A stretch of 64,000 nt of DNA. It comes from Psychrobacter glaciei. GTDB taxonomy: Bacteria > Pseudomonadota > Gammaproteobacteria > Pseudomonadales > Moraxellaceae. The position numbers were made by a program, and so were the translations under genes. The notes beneath the pieces were generated by a model. It was given only the letters and a program-made list of their open reading frames with translations. It ran no database searches and was not told where the DNA came from. Position 1 is the first letter of the stretch. Every line of letters begins with the position of its first letter. The stretch covers positions 186,001 to 250,000 of the forward strand of contig NZ_BMZR01000002.1 in assembly GCF_014652895.1 (NCBI RefSeq), given 5' to 3'. Positions 53,297 to 61,554 of the stretch are shown here, one piece after another.

Positions 53297-53524
53297 AAAT
53301 TCTCTATTATCACGATAGTTAAGTTGATTAATTCGTTATCGGCAATGCCGCTAACTGCTTAATGTTCCTCGCTATCGAGGTGCACATATTAAGGGGAAAA
53401 GACGATGCTGTCAACACCTATTTTCAATTAATTCATAAATTAACCAAATTTTATTGAAATTGTTTTAAATAGCCGTTTTTCGTTGCGAGTTATGGTTAGT
53501 GAAACACAGCAATGATAGCGTCTA

Positions 53525-55123
53525 TCATTCTTGCAGGAGCTTACCGTTCAACGTGCCACTCAAGACATCAAAAGGCATAAGCCACAGCTTTGCCACGTTT
53601 GAGGGATTGCTGTCACTATCGCTGCTTCCTTGAACTTGTTGTCTGAGTGCTACCGGTTGCCTGATGTTACCTTGCACCGGATAGACCAACCACACCTGTC
53701 CTGCTTGATACGCTTGCGCATAACTGGTCAACTGATAGGCATCACTGGCACTGATTGCTCCTGAATGGCTCAGATGCTTCCACTTTATGTCGATCACATG
53801 GCTGTAGTTACGCGTTTTTTTTGCGCTAGCCGTGCCATGGCTATTTTTATAGGGAGTTTTTCTACCACTTTTATCCTCACGAATATCATTATCCGGCATC
53901 TGATAAATAAGTAAATCCGGACGGATAGATAAGCATGCCTGCCCTTCTGCATCATTTAGCCACACGCTTTGTGCTTGATGCAGTGCTTTATAATTTAAAT
54001 TTAATTGCTCAAACATCGAAGCGATACGTAGGCTTGCCCATTGCTCAAAAGCTTGATTCATATCAATCAGCAGACACAAACGTGGTCGTGATGAAGATTG
54101 ATTAGAGGATAAGTTGGTATCAAGACCGCTGCCTGTCTCTATATTTGACTGCTGCAATAGCCAATAAGCCAAATCTAGCAATTGCTGGGCGGCGTTTGCT
54201 TGTAATTGACTCAGGGGTTGCAGCGCTAGTTGGCGCTTTGCTTGCTGATATACCGACTCTAGTTGCTGCCGCTCATGGTAATTAAGCGCATGTACTGATT
54301 GCCAGAGCTGTATGGATTTCGGCGGCATGGCTGTTTGTAGGAGTGGTACCAGCCATACCAATGCACTCTTGATCACGCGATTGCTCAGCATATCTTGGCT
54401 CAATACACTGCGTTCACAGACGAACTTATGCGGTTGTACACTATTGCAGCGCAGTTGCTCTTTGATCAATAGCCGACCTTGTAGCGTTGCTTGGTTATCC
54501 ACCTGAGCCTGATAATGCTGGGTCGGTTGATAATGTGCCAAACGCTGTAAAAACTGGTGCGCGAGCCAATCCGACAACGATGGCGCGCTTAGCGGCAGGG
54601 GCGTCATCTGCGCGTTAAATTGACCTAAGTTTTTTGTATTGGGCAGTTTGCTATGGTATCGGTTACTAGGATTAATCAAGTCGGACAGCATATTTTGTAC
54701 CCATTGACGGGCTTGTCTGATATCGCTAGCGCTATTTTGATGAGGTTCAAAAGACTGCTGCTGTGGCGTGCGACTGGTAGACGCTGAGGCAATCATCTTG
54801 GGCAAAATCTCAAGCGTCATACCGCTGGGCAATAACACTATGCCAATATAATGCCCGACCTTTAGCTGCCATTGTCCCTGCTTGCGTTTGATAGTAAATA
54901 CGGCAAACTCTTGCGCCATCAACCACTGAAAATCAGACGCTTGCAAAAAATCATGAACCATCAAACGCTGATGCTCAAATACCGTCATGATATTGGTATC
55001 AAGCGCCTTCATAGTAGCGCCAATAACATTACTGGCGATACTGTTATTGGCGCTACTGTTATTGGTGCTACTATTATTGGCGATACCATTCATAGGGGCA
55101 TATGCGACGCTATTGATGAACAA
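53525..55123 (-). CDS. mcrC: McrC-like nuclease subunit of a McrBC-type restriction system
   Basis: 532 residues. The N-terminal McrC strand region (YIGIVLLPSGMTLEILPKM, about 92-110) and the PD-(D/E)xK nuclease (RPDLL 401-405, IDIKWK 444-449, then a DAYQLTSYAQAY helix) are intact, so the nuclease should be active. It is longer than E. coli McrC (348). The start is TTG at 55123, supported by AAGG 8 bases upstream. The first ~35 residues contain a tandem pentapeptide SS(A/T)NN, encoded by the 15-bp repeat at 55029-55088. It follows the AAA+ subunit gene by 12 bases. The pair should cleave modified or foreign DNA; the target modification is unknown. Confidence 0.85.
   Translation of the reverse strand: MFINSVAYAPMNGIANNSSTNNSSANNSIASNVIGATMKALDTNIMTVFEHQRLMVHDFLQASDFQWLMAQEFAVFTIKRKQGQWQLKVGHYIGIVLLPSGMTLEILPKMIASASTSRTPQQQSFEPHQNSASDIRQARQWVQNMLSDLINPSNRYHSKLPNTKNLGQFNAQMTPLPLSAPSLSDWLAHQFLQRLAHYQPTQHYQAQVDNQATLQGRLLIKEQLRCNSVQPHKFVCERSVLSQDMLSNRVIKSALVWLVPLLQTAMPPKSIQLWQSVHALNYHERQQLESVYQQAKRQLALQPLSQLQANAAQQLLDLAYWLLQQSNIETGSGLDTNLSSNQSSSRPRLCLLIDMNQAFEQWASLRIASMFEQLNLNYKALHQAQSVWLNDAEGQACLSIRPDLLIYQMPDNDIREDKSGRKTPYKNSHGTASAKKTRNYSHVIDIKWKHLSHSGAISASDAYQLTSYAQAYQAGQVWLVYPVQGNIRQPVALRQQVQGSSDSDSNPSNVAKLWLMPFDVLSGTLNGKLLQE
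55029..55088. repeat. 15-bp in-frame tandem repeat in mcrC 5' end
   Basis: Four units: TTACTGGCGATACTG, TTATTGGCGCTACTG, TTATTGGTGCTACTA and TTATTGGCGATACCA. They encode the pentapeptide repeat in the McrC N-terminus. Copy number changes would keep the frame. Confidence 0.85.
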
Positions 55124-55135
55124 TTGGTAACCTTA

Positions 55136-56617
55136 TTAATATAAACGCTGGTAGACAGCTAGATTGGTAAACTCACCTGTCCTTGCGAGAAAATCTTCAT
55201 TAATCTTATAGCTACCAGTATGCATCGACTGTCCTAAAAAGGCATTGTGACCGCTAAATAATTGACTTGATGTCATAGTATTCGTCTGGTCATTTATTTC
55301 GTCATCCAAATGCTGACTAATTGCCGCTTGGCTATCTTGTATAAACTGCGCCTTCATCGGCTGCTGCTCATCTCTGAACACGTACTGCAAGATAGCGACT
55401 TGCCCGCCCGCCGCTTGTGCCAATTGTGGAATGATTTGTTCAATCAATGCGGTCTGTAGCTGCGCCAAACTCTGTACACCAAACAGAAATGCATGACCCA
55501 ATCGTGCCTCCATCCCCAACGTTTGGCTAATGCGATTGTTTAGACCCGTCAGCAATTTGGTCAAATCTATGGATGCTGCTGACTGAGTGCTTTCTAAACT
55601 TTGATTGGCGTTGCCAAAAGCGGTGATAATGGACAACAGTTCTGGCTTTGGCGGACAGTCAATAAAGCGAAAGCGCCGACGCAAAGCCATGTCTAATGGC
55701 GCTAAAGAATGGTCTTGAATATTCATCGTGGCGTAGATATCGACATTGGCTGGCACACTAAAAGCGCGCCCAGAGTAGGCCAAATTAACACTCATAGCGT
55801 TTGCCGTGCCAGCTCGCTTATCTGCTTCAATTAGGCTGAGTAGCTCGCCAAATACCCGTGAGACGTTGGCACGGTTAATCTCATCGATCAGCATGGCATA
55901 GCGCCGTTTAGGGTCACGCGCTGCACGCTGACAAAGCTTGAGGAACGCGCCATCTTGAATAGCGTAGCTCATTTGTGCTTGGTTATTGCCCGTCTGCCCA
56001 GATGCCGCCATGACGGGACGAATACCTTCAACAAATTCTTCATAACCATAGGCCTGATGAAAACTGACCATACTAAAACGCTGGTCACTAAAAGCGTGGT
56101 GTTTGCTTGCGGTATTATCATGCTGCGCCTGCTGAAACTCTGCTAGTTTCTGCGATAAATCCTTTAGTAACAGCATGCTCTCAGGGAGCAAATACCATGC
56201 CCCGCTATTGTCTTTATCAAAGTAGGCCTGGCTAGCACGGTTCTTGTACGTAACCGTTTTTGAGCTGGTGGGACTGTGCATTTGCAGCACTGACCATGCC
56301 GTATTACTTAAATTTTTCTCACGTGCATTCTGTGCGGCTTTGGCGACAAAAAATTCATGACTGACGATTTCAGGTACTTTTACGAGGTCTTGTTTTTCGG
56401 AGTGAAAATCTAAAAACACCAAACATACCACATCACGCCAGCTTAGCGTTTGTAATAACTGTGCCAGCAAATCAGCCTCGTTTACTCTCGGCAAATCGTC
56501 AGTGTATTGCTGAGCGATTTGTAGCAACTGGTAGGTTTTACCAGTACCAGCGACGCCAGTATAAATAATATTGGTCGGCTCATGAATCTCTCTCTCAGGC
56601 ATAACGTCGTCCAGCAT
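55136..56617 (-). CDS. mcrB: McrB-like AAA+ GTPase/ATPase subunit of a McrBC-type system
   Basis: 493 residues. Walker A GVAGTGKTY (21-29) starts almost at the N-terminus, so the N-terminal modified-base recognition domain of E. coli McrB is missing. McrB-type motifs FHQAYGYEEFVEGIRPV (186-202), the Walker B YAMLIDEINRANVSRVFGELLSLIE, and MNIQDHSLAPLDMALRRRFRFID (the McrB NxxD signature and arginine fingers) are intact. Between Walker A and the FHQ motif lies about 155 residues, against about 40 in E. coli McrB. That insert (WRDVVCLVFLDF, then NTAWSVLQMH, AYFDKDNSGAWYLLPE) looks like an added winged-helix-type domain. mcrC follows 12 bases downstream. The target is unknown. Confidence 0.82.
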   Translation of the reverse strand: MLDDVMPEREIHEPTNIIYTGVAGTGKTYQLLQIAQQYTDDLPRVNEADLLAQLLQTLSWRDVVCLVFLDFHSEKQDLVKVPEIVSHEFFVAKAAQNAREKNLSNTAWSVLQMHSPTSSKTVTYKNRASQAYFDKDNSGAWYLLPESMLLLKDLSQKLAEFQQAQHDNTASKHHAFSDQRFSMVSFHQAYGYEEFVEGIRPVMAASGQTGNNQAQMSYAIQDGAFLKLCQRAARDPKRRYAMLIDEINRANVSRVFGELLSLIEADKRAGTANAMSVNLAYSGRAFSVPANVDIYATMNIQDHSLAPLDMALRRRFRFIDCPPKPELLSIITAFGNANQSLESTQSAASIDLTKLLTGLNNRISQTLGMEARLGHAFLFGVQSLAQLQTALIEQIIPQLAQAAGGQVAILQYVFRDEQQPMKAQFIQDSQAAISQHLDDEINDQTNTMTSSQLFSGHNAFLGQSMHTGSYKINEDFLARTGEFTNLAVYQRLY

Positions 56618-56954
56618 CCAAAATGGGTATCAAAAAAACAATAAAATCGTGCTAAAATACCACTATTACAGCATGGTTATTTTTACAGCTAGCAGCTTAA
56701 TCTAACAGATAGCTTCGTCTAAAAGTATTTCACAAGCTCTCATCACTCCTAATTACCCCTGATTACCCTTAATTATATGGCTACGTTACTGGCATTTTAT
56801 AAGCGCGGTAGTTCATGCTAATAATAGTAGTGACACTTAGGTTAAGGTAATATGGTCGCAATAGCGGTGACGATAACCTCTACCTCACTTGCCACTATCA
56901 TGAAAATTTATCATGCTAAAATCTCATCTAACTGACCTAAATAAGGAATTTTGT
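56618..56954. other. Divergent spacer mcrB / DUF4442 gene
   Basis: About 340 AT-rich bases with both promoters presumably inside. No repeat or gene is supported. Confidence 0.45.
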
Positions 56955-57680
56955 ATGTCAGGATTATTAAAAAGACTCCCTAGTAAGCTGACCAATAAAT
57001 TGCCAGCCAACAACACTGACAGCACAAGATCGCCAGTCGAAAAACCCAATAGCACCCTTAAGCCCGTAAACAATCAATTCACCAAACTCTTATCGGTGAC
57101 TAAATATTTACCCGCTGGTGCGCGCTCTACTATTTTATCCAAAGCTTTTGGCAAAGTGGTGCCGTATGTGGGCACGACGGGCGTCTATTATGAAACAGTC
57201 GACCCCAATCAAGTCGTGGTCAGCTTGAATAATAACAAAGCCGTGCAAAACCATATTGGCTCTATCCACGCTGTTGCCATCACTTTACTGGCTGAGACCG
57301 CAACGGGATTTATTTTGGGTTTAAACCTACCTTCTGACCGTGTATTACTGATTAAATCTTACTCGATTAATTTTTATCGCCCGATTAAAAAAGGTCAAGT
57401 GGCCGCAGTGGCGACCTTGTCTGATGAGCAACGCTTGGACATTTTAAACACCCCAAAAGGCGAGATGGTTATTCCTTGCGTGATCCATGACCGCGAGTCT
57501 GACAGTGATCGCGACCCTATCGTGGTTGAAATGCTATGGGCTTGGGTGCCGAAATCAGAGTTAGAAGCACGTCGCCAAGGACAAAACAATAAGTCCAAAA
57601 CTGAGACTGAGCAATCTAGTAACTCTGTTACTGCTTCCACAACAGACGACACTACAATCGAAAGTGATGATAATGCTTAA
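56955..57680 (+). CDS. DUF4442 hotdog-fold thioesterase-like protein
   Basis: 241 residues from the ATG at 56955, which has AAGGAA seven bases upstream; an ATG 14 codons earlier has no site. After a basic/polar N-terminus (1-45) comes a hotdog domain: YVGTTGVYYETVDPNQVVVSLNNNKAVQNHIGSIHAVAITLLAETATGFILGLNL, then SYSINFYRPIKKGQVAAVATL and a final strand near EMLWAWVPK. The helix with HAVAITLLAETATG matches the region holding the acid residue of thioesterases. An acidic Ser/Thr tail ends the protein. The substrate is unknown. Single gene between mcrB and ridA. Confidence 0.8.
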   Translation: MSGLLKRLPSKLTNKLPANNTDSTRSPVEKPNSTLKPVNNQFTKLLSVTKYLPAGARSTILSKAFGKVVPYVGTTGVYYETVDPNQVVVSLNNNKAVQNHIGSIHAVAITLLAETATGFILGLNLPSDRVLLIKSYSINFYRPIKKGQVAAVATLSDEQRLDILNTPKGEMVIPCVIHDRESDSDRDPIVVEMLWAWVPKSELEARRQGQNNKSKTETEQSSNSVTASTTDDTTIESDDNA

Positions 57681-57769
57681 AGCAAGCGAGAGCCTAATCG
57701 CGACTGCACTATTTGGCAATTTTCTGCTTTACCTATAGTATCTATAGTGTACGTTTGATTCATAAGCTT

Positions 57770-57876
57770 ATACCATTCACAAAAATAAGCGTAGCCAGAA
57801 AGACGAGTGAACGTACTACTTATTGTAGACTAAACGAGTTTGACGCCGCTAATCGTACTTTTTGGGTTTGGTATTA
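57770..57876. repeat. Dispersed MITE-like repeat, copy 2 (107 bp)
   Basis: Shares GTACTACTTA.TGTAGACTA.ACGAGTTTGACG and CTTTTTGG.TTTGGTATTAT with 24383-24503. The ends ATACCATTCACAAAAAT and, on the other strand, ATACCAAACCCAAAAAG are inverted (13 of 17). It lies immediately upstream of the ribosome binding site of the next gene and ends five bases before its AAGGAA. Confidence 0.7.
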
Positions 57877-57892
57877 TAATAAGGAAACAGCG

Positions 57893-58381
57893 ATGTCCAC
57901 ACATAACTATAAATTTACTACCAACCTGTCCAAGGCGCTTTTAGTAGCTGCGTGCTCATTAGGATTTGCCGTTAGTGCCAATGCCGCGCCCGCAACTAAT
58001 AGCGCAAGTATTGCGAAATCTAGCCCTGTCTTTTTGGGTGATGGTGGCAACTATCCGTTTTCAGAAGCGGTACGTGTCGGCGACACTTTATACATGTCTG
58101 GACAAATCGGTTTTAAAGATGGCAAATTGGTCAAAGGCGGGATCAAAGCGGAAGCAAAACAAGCTTTAGACAACATCCATGCCACGCTACTAAAATACGG
58201 CTACCAAAAGTCTGACATCGTCAAATGTATGGCGATGCTGACGGATATGGATGATTTTGATGATTTTAATAAAGTCTATAAAGCTGAATTGGCTAAGCCC
58301 TACCCTGTACGCTCTGCGTTCGGTGTCGCAGAGTTGGCCGCTGGTGCTAGCGTTGAAGTCGAGTGCATCGCTGCAAAATAG
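57893..58381 (+). CDS. RidA/YjgF/UK114-family protein with signal peptide
   Basis: 162 residues from the ATG at 57893, which has AAGGAA eight bases upstream; the longer in-frame start at 57713 would read through the dispersed repeat. A Sec signal peptide ends near SANAAPA. The RidA core has PFSEAVRVGDTLYMSGQIG, KAEAKQALDNIHATLLKYGYQKSDIVKCMAMLTDMDDFDDFNKVY and the catalytic-type Arg in PVRSAFGVAELAAGASVEVECIA. RidA proteins are normally cytosolic deaminases of enamine/imine intermediates; an exported form is unusual and its substrate is unknown. Confidence 0.85.
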   Translation: MSTHNYKFTTNLSKALLVAACSLGFAVSANAAPATNSASIAKSSPVFLGDGGNYPFSEAVRVGDTLYMSGQIGFKDGKLVKGGIKAEAKQALDNIHATLLKYGYQKSDIVKCMAMLTDMDDFDDFNKVYKAELAKPYPVRSAFGVAELAAGASVEVECIAAK

Positions 58382-58391
58382 TAACGCTATT

Positions 58392-58416
58392 AAAAATAAG
58401 CCAAACTGGCTTTTTC
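58392..58416 (+). terminator. Short terminator of the RidA-like gene
   Basis: Stem AAGCCA / TGGCTT with a 3-base loop, followed by TTTTT. Confidence 0.55.
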
Positions 58417-58487
58417 CATGACGCGATTATTGAGTCAATTCACCTAACTTTTGATTCAATAATCGTTCTGCTTTAGACAACCATACT

Positions 58488-60083
58488 TTATACAATCATA
58501 TCATCAGTGAGTGCGCTTTCTTTGGTCACTCGCAACACTTCTTCTAATGTTGTCCTGCCTGCGATGACTTTACGCAACCCATCAGCACGTATCGATGGTG
58601 TCTGCTGGCGTGCGTATTCTTCTAGCTCGTACTCCGCCGTATTACTATGAATCATCCGTCGCAAGGTGTCGTCAACGGGAACGACCTCATATATCGCGGT
58701 ACGACCTTTAAAACCCGATTGATTACATTTATCGCAGCCCACTGGCTTGGGTAAATTGATGACCTCAGCTGCCAAACCTTCAACACCCAACGGTATGCCA
58801 ATTTCTGTAAATAATTTTGCCTGTTCGCTATCAGCATGCTGCCACGTGTGGCAATGCGTACACAGCGTACGTACCAAACGCTGGGCGACCACACCGATGA
58901 GCGATGAGGATAATAAAAATGGCTCTACACCCATATCTTGCAAGCGTGTCACCGCACCGATGGCAGTATTGGTGTGCAAGGTTGATAATACCAAATGCCC
59001 TGTTAACGACGCTTGTACTGCGATTTCAGCGGTCTCTAAATCGCGAATCTCACCAACCATCACCACATCGGGATCTTGGCGCAACATCGCGCGCAGACTC
59101 TTGGCGAAGGTCATATCAACTTTATTATTGACTTGTGTCTGCCCAATACCATCGAGCTGAAATTCAATCGGATCTTCTGCGGTCAAGATATTACGGGTTT
59201 GATCGTTGAGGTCAGTCAATGCTGAGTATAGCGTGGTGGTTTTACCCGAACCTGTCGGCCCTGTGACCAAAATAATGCCATGGGGACGATGAATTAAACG
59301 TTTAAGCTCGCTATAGTCATTATCAGAGAGTCCCAAATAGGTCATATTAAGACGACCCGCTTGTTTATCGAGCAGACGCATCACGACCCGCTCACCAAAG
59401 CTCGATGGCAAGGTCGATACCCGCACATCTACTTCTCGTCCTGCTAAACGCAAACTGATACGCCCATCTTGTGGTACGCGCTTCTCAGCGATATCGAGCT
59501 TTGCCATGACCTTAATACGCGAGACCAATAGCGGTGCCAACTGGCGTTTGGGGGTGATAATTTCTTTTAACTCGCCATCGACGCGAAAGCGCACGACCAG
59601 ACGTTTTTCAAAGGTTTCGATATGAATATCTGAGGCGTTGAGGCGAATCGCTTCGGACAGCAACGCATTGATCAGACGGATAATGGGCGCATCGTCTTGC
59701 TGATCCATCAAGTCTTCAGTCTCGGGCACGCTATCCGCTAAACTATCGAGGTCAGGATGATCTTCAAGCCCAGCAGCGATATGCTGTGATTCGCCCGTAT
59801 TGCCTGCATAAGCGGCATTCATGCGTCTTTCAAAGTCATCGGCGCTGACGCTTTCGTAAGTCGGCACACCACGTATGCCCTGCTGCTGTAAAAAACGCAC
59901 CGCCTCATTAATCGCTGGCAATGGCGTGGCTTTGGTCAGCACTAAAGTCGGTGGCAGCTCAGGATCAATAGCAAGAATGACCAAGAGTTGATGGCGTTTG
60001 GCAAAACTGTACGGCAGTTGCATCATATAGTCGACCTGATAAATAGATATAACGTCAGAAATAAAAGCCTTTTCATGCTTCAC
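58488..60083 (-). CDS. gspE: Type II secretion ATPase GspE
   Basis: 531 residues. After a helical N-terminal region (about 1-130) the ATPase core has DASDIHIETFEKRLVVRFRVDGEL, Walker A GPTGSGKTTT near residue 275, AEDPIEFQLDGIGQTQVN (the GspE-type variant), Walker B PDVVMVGEIRD, the His box TGHLVLSTLHTNT, and the Zn module CTHC near 411 and CDKC near 451. It powers pseudopilus growth on the GspF platform. gspF and gspG lie about 10 kb away, so the T2SS genes are scattered. The N-terminus is shorter than in many GspE. ridA converges on it. Confidence 0.92.
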   Translation of the reverse strand: MKHEKAFISDVISIYQVDYMMQLPYSFAKRHQLLVILAIDPELPPTLVLTKATPLPAINEAVRFLQQQGIRGVPTYESVSADDFERRMNAAYAGNTGESQHIAAGLEDHPDLDSLADSVPETEDLMDQQDDAPIIRLINALLSEAIRLNASDIHIETFEKRLVVRFRVDGELKEIITPKRQLAPLLVSRIKVMAKLDIAEKRVPQDGRISLRLAGREVDVRVSTLPSSFGERVVMRLLDKQAGRLNMTYLGLSDNDYSELKRLIHRPHGIILVTGPTGSGKTTTLYSALTDLNDQTRNILTAEDPIEFQLDGIGQTQVNNKVDMTFAKSLRAMLRQDPDVVMVGEIRDLETAEIAVQASLTGHLVLSTLHTNTAIGAVTRLQDMGVEPFLLSSSLIGVVAQRLVRTLCTHCHTWQHADSEQAKLFTEIGIPLGVEGLAAEVINLPKPVGCDKCNQSGFKGRTAIYEVVPVDDTLRRMIHSNTAEYELEEYARQQTPSIRADGLRKVIAGRTTLEEVLRVTKESALTDDMIV

Positions 60084-60421
60084 AAGGGCATTGTGCGCCT
60101 AATTGACTAAAGCAAAAAAGACTGCAAGTAAGCGCGCATGAGTTTGTTATAATAACATTTTGTTTTGAGCGAGTAGCATTTTATGTGGCTGGCTTATTTG
60201 CTAACCGCTTTATACTCAATAAGACTACCATGTGATTTCTTATTTTGCTGACAATGCGTTACTATTAGTTAGTCAGTAATTAGCCAGTCAGTCAGTAATT
60301 ACCATCTACGAGTTGACGGCTACTAATTAATAACTAGTGATTAACACTCGCTTCTTAACGGCTTACATTGTTAACGCTTTTTTTGTCCAACCCTGCACCC
60401 TCGCTATTAGGATTCTCAGTT
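60084..60421. other. gspE-thiG spacer
   Basis: About 340 bases. It contains a small repeated stretch of TTAGTTAGTCAGTAATT / CAGTCAGTCAGTAATTAC at 60267-60300. I looked for a TPP riboswitch upstream of thiG and did not find its conserved motifs. No gene is supported. Confidence 0.5.
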
Positions 60422-61243
60422 ATGTCACAGGCTTCCACTGCTACCATCCCTATGCCACTTTCCCAAGACACCTTCACTGTCGGTAGTCGTACATTTTCGT
60501 CGCGACTGTTGGTCGGTACAGGCAAATATAAAGATATGACTGAGACAGGGGCTGCCATTGGTGCCTCAGAAGCAGAAATTGTCACCGTCGCCATTCGCCG
60601 CACCAATATCGGTCAGAATAGTGACGAGCCCAACTTGCTTGATGTGATCTCCCCTGATAAATACACCATTTTGCCCAACACTGCGGGCTGTTTTGACGCT
60701 GAAACAGCGATTCGTACTTGCAAGCTTGCTCGCGAATTATTGGGTGGACACAATCTGGTTAAGCTGGAAGTCTTGGGTGATGAAAAAACCCTTTATCCTA
60801 ATATCATGGAAACCTTAAAAGCCGCAAGAGTGCTGATTGATGACGGCTTTGAGGTCATGGTTTATACCTCAGACGATCCAATTGTCGCGCAAGAGCTTGA
60901 AAGTATGGGCTGCGTGGCGATCATGCCGCTTGGTAGCTTGATTGGCTCGGGTCTTGGTTTGCTCAATCGCCACACCCTTAGTCTCATTATCGAAAACGCC
61001 AAAGTGCCCGTCTTGGTTGATGCCGGTGTCGGCACGGCTTCTGATGCAGCGATTGCTATGGAGCTTGGCTGCGATGGCGTGTTGATGAACTCAGCGATTG
61101 CCAATGCTCAAAACCCAGTGATGATGGCTCATGCGATGAAGCATGCTGTGTGGGCAGGACGTCAGGCTTTCTTAGCTGGTCGTATGCCGATGCGCAAAAT
61201 GGCCACTGCCAGCTCACCGCAAACAGGCTATTTTTTCCAGTAG
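60422..61243 (+). CDS. thiG: Thiazole synthase ThiG
   Basis: Builds the thiazole of thiamine from deoxyxylulose-5-phosphate, dehydroglycine and ThiS thiocarboxylate. It is 273 residues from the ATG at 60422; the in-frame ATG at 60368 has no support. Motifs: [13 protein letters not shown], the [21 protein letters not shown] segment, the active-site Lys in [26 protein letters not shown], and [37 protein letters not shown] barrel, cytosolic. thiS is not adjacent in this window, and no TPP riboswitch was seen. Confidence 0.95.
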   Translation: MSQASTATIPMPLSQDTFTVGSRTFSSRLLVGTGKYKDMTETGAAIGASEAEIVTVAIRRTNIGQNSDEPNLLDVISPDKYTILPNTAGCFDAETAIRTCKLARELLGGHNLVKLEVLGDEKTLYPNIMETLKAARVLIDDGFEVMVYTSDDPIVAQELESMGCVAIMPLGSLIGSGLGLLNRHTLSLIIENAKVPVLVDAGVGTASDAAIAMELGCDGVLMNSAIANAQNPVMMAHAMKHAVWAGRQAFLAGRMPMRKMATASSPQTGYFFQ

Positions 61244-61554
61244 CTGTCGGCTGGGTTGCTGGTTGGCATAGCGTTTTTAATACATATTTTTAATGAAAAA
61301 CCAGTGATAAACTAATAAGATAGAAACCACATAACGCTGATGGGTGCCATGACATTTTATTAAATCATGGTTTTAGTAGCCATCCAAATAGCCACTTATT
61401 GATGATGGTCAGTCCACAATAGTATCGATACAATAAGACTGAGTGTAAGCGATACCTTATTTAGCATGGCTTACGAGGTTATCGCTGTAGCGATTTTATA
61501 ATGGGCAGACCATATATTTTTTATTGAAAACTTATCGCCATAAAAGGATTTATT
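61244..61554. other. thiG - wax ester synthase spacer
   Basis: 311 AT-rich bases. Its right end carries the second copy of the short repeat at 61475-61516 and presumably the promoter for the acyltransferase gene. No ORF is supported. Confidence 0.5.
61475..61516. repeat. Short dispersed repeat, copy 2
   Basis: GAGGTTATCGCTGTAGCGAT-TTTATAATGGGCAGAC-type sequence matching 16567-16610 at about 85%. It lies about 45 bases before the acyltransferase start. Confidence 0.45.

Noticed and set aside
57713..57892. Long N-terminal extension of the RidA-like protein
   Set aside because: It would translate the dispersed repeat; a strong AAGGAA site and signal peptide start at 57893.
60084..60421. TPP riboswitch upstream of thiG
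   Set aside because: The conserved CTGAGA and following motifs of a TPP riboswitch are not present in a plausible arrangement.
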